5,014 nucleotides of DNA, taken from contig QMNL01000179.1 in assembly GCA_003647755.1 (NCBI GenBank), forward strand, positions 1 through 5,014, given 5' to 3'. Both the position numbers and the translations under genes were made by a program. This DNA comes from Candidatus Coatesiibacteriota bacterium (lineage in GTDB: Bacteria; B130-G9). Numbering within the stretch: position 1 is the stretch's first letter; every line of letters starts with the position of its first letter. The notes beneath the pieces were generated by a model. The model saw nothing but the letters and a program-made list of their open reading frames with translations. It was not told where the DNA came from and made no database searches. Below, in pieces: positions 1-5,014 of the stretch.

Positions 1-848
1 AGTATCACCGAGAATGGGCCGTCGGCGACTTCGGGGTCGATCTCAACGCCACGATTTATCGGGCCGGGGTGCATAATGATGCAGTCCTTTTTAAGGTATT
101 TAAGATGTTCCACCTTGAGGCCGAAGTAACGGTTGTATTCCCTGAGCGATGGGAACCTGGAAGCGACATCGCGCTCGGTCTGTATGCGGAGCAGCATGAC
201 GACGTCCTTGTCCTTGATGGCCTCTTTGAGGTTGGGTGCGACCTTGGTCCCGAGCCTGGTCACATCGAACGGCAGCATGGTCTTTGGGGCCATGACCGTA
301 ACTTCTGCGCCCATCTTGGTCAGGCACAGAATGTTGGAGCCAGCGACGCGGCTGCGGGCTATGTCGCCGATGATGGCAACCTTTAGTCCTCTGACTTCTC
401 TCTTTCTCTCGCGGATCGTCATGAGGTCTAAGAGGGCCTGCGTGGGGTGCTCGTGGAACCCGTCCCCAGCGTTTATTACCGAGGCGTCCATGAGCTTGGC
501 GAGCCTGTGAGGGAAACCAGCCACGCTGTGCCGAATAACAACCACACTCGGGTTCATTGCGGAGAGGTTCTTGGCCGTATCGACAAGCGTCTCGCCCTTT
601 GAAATGCTGCTGTCCGAAATAGAAAAGTTCACGGTATCGGCCGATAGCCGTTTCTGGGCGATCTCAAACGATACCCGCGTCCTCGTGCTTGGCTCAAAGA
701 ACATGTTGACGACGGTTCTACCTCGCAGCGTAGGGACCTTCTTGACGGTCCGCTCGTTGATGGTCTTGGTAGATTCTGCAAGGTCAAGGATCATCGATAT
801 CTCGAACGGGGAGAGATCCGCTATTCCCAGAAGGTCCTTTCTTCTCAC
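1..848 (-). CDS. pyrB: Aspartate carbamoyltransferase catalytic chain, 3' end outside window
   Basis: This cytosolic enzyme condenses carbamoyl phosphate with L-aspartate to N-carbamoyl-L-aspartate, the committed step of de novo pyrimidine synthesis. Translating the minus strand from the GTG at 848 gives 282 uninterrupted codons to the window edge. The carbamoyl-phosphate loop FFEPSTRTRVSFE lies at residues 50-62, with S54, T55, R56 and T57. The SKGET loop at 83-87 carries K84, which in the family is donated to the neighbouring subunit. IRH (R106), HPTQALLD at 134-141, R167, the aspartate-binding LLRIQ (R221, Q223) and HPGPINRGVEI at 260-270 follow in the expected order. The family is usually about 300-310 residues, so roughly 25-30 C-terminal residues are missing. 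The GTG start fits the usual N-terminus (RKDLLGIADLS) and overlaps the pyrR stop by 4 nt, which suggests translational coupling. The segment GDIARSRVAGSN differs from the commoner GDIxHSRVARSN. It looks like the short class without N-terminal fusions. A pyrC gene often follows but is not visible here. Confidence 0.97.
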   Translation of the reverse strand, partial: MRRKDLLGIADLSPFEISMILDLAESTKTINERTVKKVPTLRGRTVVNMFFEPSTRTRVSFEIAQKRLSADTVNFSISDSSISKGETLVDTAKNLSAMNPSVVVIRHSVAGFPHRLAKLMDASVINAGDGFHEHPTQALLDLMTIRERKREVRGLKVAIIGDIARSRVAGSNILCLTKMGAEVTVMAPKTMLPFDVTRLGTKVAPNLKEAIKDKDVVMLLRIQTERDVASRFPSLREYNRYFGLKVEHLKYLKKDCIIMHPGPINRGVEIDPEVADGPFSVI

Positions 849-1429
849 TTACGCTTCCCTGATGCTCTCGATGGGGACACGATGGCCATGTCCTCGCCGT
901 CTTTCTCCTTGACCCTGACGCGGACCCACTGCGACGGAAGTGTTATGAGCCGCATGGCCAGAAAATCAGCCTGGATGGGCATCTCTCTCAGACCACGGTC
1001 GATGAGCTCCACCAACTTGATGCACCTCGTCCGGCCCAGGTCGGCAAAACATATCAGGGCTGCCCTCACCGTCCTTCCCGTATAGAGCACATCATCGACA
1101 AGGAAAACGGTCTTGCCATCTATGGAGAAATCGATCTTGCTGTCATTTATCTTCGGCTGCCGAAGTCCCGCAGTGGCGAAATCATCGCGGTAAAAACCTA
1201 TGTCCAGTGCACCCACATCCACCCGCCGACCAGTGCGCTCCGTAAAACCAGCAGCGAGCCGCTCCGCCAGGTGGTTTCCACGGGACCTTATCCCGATGAA
1301 AGCGATCTCCTCATCGCCGGTTACTGCCGCCACTATCTCGTTCAAGAGCTGCCGGAGCATCTCCTCGAACTGTGCAGCGCCAGCCACCACCAACTCCCCA
1401 GTTTCTGCTCTTAGGTCGATCGTCTGCAT
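845..1429 (-). CDS. pyrR: PyrR-family bifunctional regulator / uracil phosphoribosyltransferase
   Basis: PyrR proteins are type I phosphoribosyltransferases. In Gram-positive bacteria they bind pyr mRNA in response to UMP and trigger attenuation; many also convert uracil and PRPP to UMP. From the ATG at 1429 the product is 194 residues; the family is usually about 180. GIRSRG at 46-51 matches the pyrophosphate-loop region. DIGFYRDDF at 76-84 is a PyrR-specific block. The PRPP signature VFLVDDVLYTGRT is at 108-120, and LIDRGLREMPIQAD at 142-155 matches the PyrR dimer/active-site block. The C-terminus ends in a short basic tail (SGKRK). I prefer the ATG because a GGA sits 6 nt upstream and the protein then begins at the usual position. 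A TTG at 1447 would add 6 residues and overlap the regulator's stop by 4 nt. The gene is sandwiched between the response regulator and pyrB with no room for an attenuator leader. Several positions that bind RNA in Bacillus PyrR look substituted, so enzymatic or non-attenuating regulatory function is possible. Confidence 0.92.
   Translation of the reverse strand: MQTIDLRAETGELVVAGAAQFEEMLRQLLNEIVAAVTGDEEIAFIGIRSRGNHLAERLAAGFTERTGRRVDVGALDIGFYRDDFATAGLRQPKINDSKIDFSIDGKTVFLVDDVLYTGRTVRAALICFADLGRTRCIKLVELIDRGLREMPIQADFLAMRLITLPSQWVRVRVKEKDGEDMAIVSPSRASGKRK
856..860 (-). promoter_or_regulatory. Ribosome-binding site for pyrB
   Basis: The minus strand reads AGGGA here, 7 nt before the GTG at 848. 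It lies inside the last codons of pyrR. This supports the overlapping GTG as the true pyrB start rather than the internal ATG at residue 19. Confidence 0.55.
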
Positions 1430-1435
1430 GTTAAT

Positions 1436-1438
1436 TCC
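1436..1438 (-). promoter_or_regulatory. Weak ribosome-binding site for pyrR
   Basis: The minus strand reads GGA 6 nt before the ATG at 1429. It is short, but nothing comparable sits before the alternative TTG at 1447, where only a GAG within GGCGAGCC is seen. It therefore favours the ATG start. With the regulator's stop only 14 nt upstream, terminating ribosomes could reinitiate here. Confidence 0.3.
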
Positions 1439-1443
1439 AGATA

Positions 1444-2817
1444 TCAAGTGCGGCTCGCCGAGGGAACCGCTATGCCATAGTCACGCATTTTCTTGTAAAG
1501 GCTCGATTTATCAATCCCAAGCTGTCTTGCAGTAGCGCTCACACCCCAATCATTCTGTTGAAGATGATATACAATATACTCCTTCTCGAACTGTTGTCTC
1601 GCCCTCTTCAGTGGAACTTCCCTGGCAATTGCAATGTGCCCCGTGCTTTTCTGCATCAGGTCAGGTATCTGCTGTGCGGATATCTCCCTGTTAGTCGTCA
1701 TTATTATCGTCCGTTCCACGATGTTCCTGAGCTCTCGGACGTTGCCGGGCCAGGAATACGACTGCAACAGCTCTATTGCTTCCCTGCTGAATTGCTTAGT
1801 TTTCATGCCATACTCCTTGCAGAACTGCTTGGCGAAATAATCCGCCAGAAGCGGTATATCCTCAAGGCGTTCTTTAAGTGGCGGCACCACAATCGGTATC
1901 ACGTTCAGCCGGTAGAACAGGTCCTCTCGGAACTCACCTTTCTCAATGAGCCCCAGCAGGTTCTTGTTTGAGGCGGAGATCACCCTGACGTCCACGCTGA
2001 TCTGTCTCCCGCCGCCAACGCGCTCGAAGCGCTGCTCCTCAAGAGACCTTAGAACCTTGGCCTGCGTCTTGAGGCTCATATCACCCACCTCGTCGAGAAA
2101 GAGCGTCCCGCCGTGGGCAAGCTCGAACTTCCCAATACGCTGCCTGGTGGCGCCGGTGAAGGCTCCTTTCTCATGGCCGAAAAGCTCGCTCTCTATCAGC
2201 TCTTCAGGGATAGCAGCACAGTTGACCTCTATGAAGGGACCATCCTTGCGAAGGCTCATCTCGTGGATCATCCCCGCTACAAGCTCCTTGCCAGTTCCGT
2301 TCTCCCCCATTATCAGAACCCTTGCGTTTGACGGGGCAGCCTGTCTCGCCTGGTCGCGGATCTTCTCAATCGCCTCGCTCTTGCCAATGAGCTCATACTT
2401 GCCCCTGACCCTCTGCTTAAGAGCCCTAATCTGGAGGCTCTGTCGCCTGGACTCGAGTGCATGCTGGATCTGCTGGAGGATGTTCTCCAGAGACAGCGGC
2501 TTCTCTATGAACCCATAGGCACCGAGCTTCATCGACTGAACCGCCAAGTCTATCGTCCCGTGACCCGAAATAACTATCACGGTAACCTCGGGATGGTCCT
2601 GTTTGACCCTCTTCAGAACCTCCATCCCACTCGCACCGGGCAACCATATATCCAGAAGAATGACCGCCGGAACTGTCTTCTCCAGAAACGCAAACGTCTC
2701 GCGCGCATCTGAAACCGCCGACACCTCGTAGCCCTCGTCCCGCAGAACAGCGGTCAATGAAGACCGAATCGTGGGATTGTCATCCACGACAAGTATCTGC
2801 TCACCAGCATTGCTCAC
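1444..2817 (-). CDS. ntrX: NtrX/NtrC-type sigma-54-dependent response regulator
   Basis: This is a cytosolic DNA-binding activator of sigma-54 RNA polymerase, switched on by phosphorylation, most likely by the kinase encoded just upstream. It has 457 residues, normal for the family. The receiver domain (about 6-122) has the acidic pair D12-D13, the phospho-acceptor D56 in LLDIWLPG, S84 in ISGHG and K106 in EKP. The AAA+ domain (about 142-380) has Walker A GENGTGKE at 171-178, the sigma-54 contact loop GAFTGA at 218-223, Walker B GGTLFLDE at 236-243, an arginine-finger region FREDLFYRLN at 296-305 and WPGNVREL at 356-363. A Fis-type helix-turn-helix lies at about 421-448, with ATARQLGIDKSSLYKKM. 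The receiver and linker resemble NtrX more than NtrC. The GTG start is supported by an AGGA 9 nt upstream and by an in-frame TAA not far before it. All key residues are intact. Which promoters it controls cannot be read from this window. Confidence 0.93.
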   Translation of the reverse strand: MSNAGEQILVVDDNPTIRSSLTAVLRDEGYEVSAVSDARETFAFLEKTVPAVILLDIWLPGASGMEVLKRVKQDHPEVTVIVISGHGTIDLAVQSMKLGAYGFIEKPLSLENILQQIQHALESRRQSLQIRALKQRVRGKYELIGKSEAIEKIRDQARQAAPSNARVLIMGENGTGKELVAGMIHEMSLRKDGPFIEVNCAAIPEELIESELFGHEKGAFTGATRQRIGKFELAHGGTLFLDEVGDMSLKTQAKVLRSLEEQRFERVGGGRQISVDVRVISASNKNLLGLIEKGEFREDLFYRLNVIPIVVPPLKERLEDIPLLADYFAKQFCKEYGMKTKQFSREAIELLQSYSWPGNVRELRNIVERTIIMTTNREISAQQIPDLMQKSTGHIAIAREVPLKRARQQFEKEYIVYHLQQNDWGVSATARQLGIDKSSLYKKMRDYGIAVPSASRT

Positions 2818-2826
2818 CGTTTTCTG

Positions 2827-2835
2827 TCCTGCCTC
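2827..2835 (-). promoter_or_regulatory. Ribosome-binding site for the response regulator
   Basis: The minus strand reads GAGGCAGGA, ending 9 nt before the GTG at 2817. It sits in the 55-nt gap after the kinase stop. The gap shows no terminator hairpin with a T-run and no recognisable sigma-54 promoter, so the regulator is probably read from the kinase transcript. Confidence 0.5.
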
Positions 2836-2872
2836 GTCACATTAATCCTATCATTATCATGGCGAAAACACG

Positions 2873-4996
2873 CTATCCGGGCAGCTCAATTATGAACTTA
2901 GTCCCCTTGGGCACGTTGTCCTCTACTCGGATGTAACCATTGTGGTCTTCGATTATCCTCTGCACTATCGCCAGGCCCAGCCCAGTCCCACGTTTCTTCG
3001 TCGAGAAATACGGCAGAAAGAGCTTCTCCTTGCTCTCCTGATCGATGCCCTCTCCGTCATCAGCGAGCTCGATGCGGACAATTTTCAGAACATTATCATA
3101 GTGAGTCGAAATGTCGATTGTGACGAACTTGCTGGCAGCCTCAAGGGCATTGTTGATCAGGTTTTTGAAGACCTGCCTCATCTGCTCGGCGTCTATCTTG
3201 GTCTGCGGGACCGACTCGTCGAGCGCAAGACTAATCTTCGCGTTTGAAAGGTTGCCGTCATAGAGGCTCAGAACGTCCTTGATAACCTTGTGAATGTCGT
3301 CGGGCCGCGTCTGAACTTCGGGCATCCTGGCGAACCGCGAGAACTCGTTCACCAAGAGCTTCAGGCCGTTGATCTCTTGAATGATCGTGTCGATGCATTC
3401 CTTGAACAGCGCCTTGTCCTCGGGGCTGAGGTTGCGGGAATGTTTCTGAAGCCGCTGAGCGTAAAGCTGTATGGGCGTCAACGGATTCTTGATCTCGTGT
3501 GCTATCCTCCTCGCCACCTGCCTCCACGCAGCCGATTTCTTGGCCTTCAACAGCTGCGACAGGTCCTCGAACACCATCACGAAACCCATCTCGTTGTCTG
3601 ACCTGTCCCGAAGAACTGCCAGCGTAACCAAGAGCGTCCGCACCTGACCTTTTATAGTAATCTGGCATTCACGCTCGCGAACGCTGCGATTCGTCTTGAC
3701 AATCATCTCAATCAGCTCACCAAGCTCCCGCAGGTCAGGAGCGAAGAACACCTCCTTAAAGTCGCGCTGGACACATGCTTCCTCCTGAAGGTCCAGTATC
3801 GCAAGCGCCGCTTTGTTGATGATCGTTATCTTGCCCTTGATGTTGAACGACACCACGCCGGTCGCGATATTTGACAGGATAGACTCCATGTGCCGGCGCC
3901 TCCTGTCGTAGTCCCGGCTCGATCTGGATAGCTGGTTCTCTGCCTTGTCCACAGCGGTCTTGCTGGCCTTTAAGTCCGCTGCCATCTTGTTGAATGCATT
4001 CACCAAGAGACCCATCTCATCATTTGTCTCGCCGCTCAGATGAACGCCGAAATCGCCCCTGGCAACCGACTGAAGCCCCCCCAGGAGCCGCTCGATCGGA
4101 CGCGTCATCACCTTAGCCACGTAAAACCCGAACCAGGTCGCCGCGAAAATGATCAGCAGCGTAACGATCAGAACCAGAGCGACATAGACCTTCTGCTTTA
4201 AGACCTCTTTTGTGGAGAACAACTTATAACGCATTATCGAGGAGGATACCTGTTTCTTTGACTGCGATATCTGCGGCGGGATGACATACTTGACTATGAC
4301 CGCACCGAGCACCTGTCCATCGGCAGATTTGACCGGCACTGCGCAACTGATAACGTCGGCCTTATTCGCAGAGAGATTCTCAATGATCTCGCTCTTCTCG
4401 CCTTTCAGCAGCGGGCCAATGCGGTCTCGGTCGAGCTTGAAAATCGCATCCGTAAGCAGTGCCTTAGCTCTGCTAACTCTTGATATCTCCTTGTCGCCCA
4501 TCAAAACCTGCACGCCGCTAAACCCATACTCGCGCATCTTGTCCGAGATAAGCTTGACTAGCTCGTCATGCCTGCTGGCCGAAAGCAGGCCCCTCTTCTG
4601 CACCTGTTCTGCGATCATCCTCGCCCAGCGCTCCGCCCGCTTGACGTCCTGAGCGTGATAAAAACTCGCAATATCAACCGCATCCTGATAGACCCGCTCG
4701 ACGTCCGGAATTAACAGCTTGCCGAACGTCTCACGCACAAGCCCCGACGCCAACATGTAAAGCAAAACTGATGGTATGAGCGAAAACGCGACAAAGGCTA
4801 TCACCAGCTTAGACCTGAGCTTGGCGCCAACCTTCTTGTGCTTCCGCTCGAAATAAAGCTTGATCAGGTTGCGGAAGATCAGAACCACCAAAAGCATAAT
4901 TATCAGCGTGTTGAGCATGAGCGTGAACTGCCAGATGCCCCGCTCAAAGCTGGACCCGCTTTGCCCCTCGTTGCTCATAAGGCTGCCGCTCTCCAT
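2873..4996 (-). CDS. ntrY: NtrY-type membrane sensor histidine kinase
   Basis: This inner-membrane kinase senses a signal, autophosphorylates a histidine and passes the phosphate to a response regulator, here surely the NtrX-like protein encoded 55 nt downstream. At 707 residues it fits the NtrY family. Membrane spans are seen at about 24-42, 63-85 and 271-293. Residues 88-268 between spans two and three form an extracytoplasmic sensor domain, possibly Cache-like. HAMP follows at about 294-345 (PIERLLGGL, DEMGLL), then a short coiled stretch, and a PAS domain at about 367-485. The HisKA block is RRIAHEIKNPLTPIQL with H500, followed by the NtrY-typical EFSRFARMPE at 551-560. The ATPase has the N box FKNLINNALEA at 610-620, DDGEGI at 646-651, FLPYFSTKK at 660-668 and GTGLGLAI at 670-677. 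The reading frame stays open upstream of 4996 to the window edge, so the start is uncertain. A second ATG at 4978 has GGAG 12 nt upstream and would remove 6 residues. In known cases NtrY/NtrX respond to nitrogen or redox state; the ligand here is unknown. Confidence 0.92.
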   Translation of the reverse strand: MESGSLMSNEGQSGSSFERGIWQFTLMLNTLIIMLLVVLIFRNLIKLYFERKHKKVGAKLRSKLVIAFVAFSLIPSVLLYMLASGLVRETFGKLLIPDVERVYQDAVDIASFYHAQDVKRAERWARMIAEQVQKRGLLSASRHDELVKLISDKMREYGFSGVQVLMGDKEISRVSRAKALLTDAIFKLDRDRIGPLLKGEKSEIIENLSANKADVISCAVPVKSADGQVLGAVIVKYVIPPQISQSKKQVSSSIMRYKLFSTKEVLKQKVYVALVLIVTLLIIFAATWFGFYVAKVMTRPIERLLGGLQSVARGDFGVHLSGETNDEMGLLVNAFNKMAADLKASKTAVDKAENQLSRSSRDYDRRRRHMESILSNIATGVVSFNIKGKITIINKAALAILDLQEEACVQRDFKEVFFAPDLRELGELIEMIVKTNRSVRERECQITIKGQVRTLLVTLAVLRDRSDNEMGFVMVFEDLSQLLKAKKSAAWRQVARRIAHEIKNPLTPIQLYAQRLQKHSRNLSPEDKALFKECIDTIIQEINGLKLLVNEFSRFARMPEVQTRPDDIHKVIKDVLSLYDGNLSNAKISLALDESVPQTKIDAEQMRQVFKNLINNALEAASKFVTIDISTHYDNVLKIVRIELADDGEGIDQESKEKLFLPYFSTKKRGTGLGLAIVQRIIEDHNGYIRVEDNVPKGTKFIIELPG

Positions 4997-5014
4997 ATAG
5001 ACGACAACCGACGA

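Noticed and set aside
69..510. Overlapping plus-strand frames and a minus-strand 75-codon frame in the left end
   Set aside because: The minus-strand pyrB frame runs through this whole stretch with all ATCase motifs, so the others are shadows. pyrB itself is open at the window edge.
1946..2518. 190-codon open frame on the plus strand
   Set aside because: It lies wholly inside the response regulator, whose frame carries every expected motif. The plus-strand product is serine- and leucine-rich with no recognisable domain, typical of an antisense shadow.
2837..2860. Seven-codon minus-strand frame (MIMIGLM) in the kinase-regulator gap
   Set aside because: No ribosome-binding site precedes it and the length is within chance. 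Kept only as part of the weak-stem observation, not as a gene.
2818..2872. Terminator or sigma-54 promoter between kinase and regulator
   Set aside because: No GC-rich hairpin followed by a T-run and no GG/GC pair at -24/-12 spacing was found in these 55 nt.
3258..3668. 136-codon minus-strand frame inside the kinase
   Set aside because: It is a different frame of the HisKA-coding region. The product is low in hydrophobic order and rich in R, G, Q and D, while the kinase frame has the intact H box.
1..5014. CRISPR, insertion sequence, tRNA or rRNA
   Set aside because: The window is almost fully occupied by four coding frames. No spaced direct repeats, terminal inverted repeats, transposase motifs or RNA-gene structure were seen.

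Overview
All four genes in this window lie on the minus strand and read right to left: an NtrY-type membrane sensor histidine kinase, an NtrX/NtrC-type sigma-54 response regulator, a PyrR-type phosphoribosyltransferase, and the start of pyrB (aspartate carbamoyltransferase), which runs off the left edge. Base composition is moderately GC-rich. The NtrY/NtrX pair, the sigma-54 activator with an intact GAFTGA loop and the didermic-style kinase suggest a Gram-negative-type bacterium, perhaps deltaproteobacterial or from a related deep lineage. The sequence alone does not fix the taxon.

Layout. From 4996 down to 2873 is the kinase: two N-terminal membrane spans, an extracytoplasmic sensor domain, a third span, then HAMP, PAS, HisKA and HATPase. 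A 55-nt gap follows, holding a ribosome-binding site for a GTG start. From 2817 down to 1444 is the regulator: receiver, AAA+ and Fis-type HTH. pyrR begins either at an ATG 14 nt after the regulator's stop (1429, preferred) or at a TTG overlapping that stop by 4 nt (1447), and ends at 845. pyrB starts at a GTG that overlaps the pyrR stop by 4 nt and continues to base 1 without its last few dozen residues. No pyrB reading frame of 282 codons appears as a closed ORF because its stop lies outside the window.

How the genes work together. The kinase and regulator should form a phosphorelay that activates sigma-54 promoters. PyrR and PyrB belong to pyrimidine biosynthesis. The tight spacing suggests one transcript for all four, so the two-component pair and the pyrimidine genes may be co-expressed. 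No terminator and no PyrR-binding attenuator leader is visible between the regulator and pyrR. Several residues known to bind RNA in Bacillus PyrR also appear to be replaced here, so this PyrR may not work by classical attenuation.

I found no RNA gene, mobile element, CRISPR array or clear repeat. No undescribed system is evident. The most interesting point is the linkage of NtrY/NtrX to pyrR-pyrB together with the apparently non-canonical PyrR.
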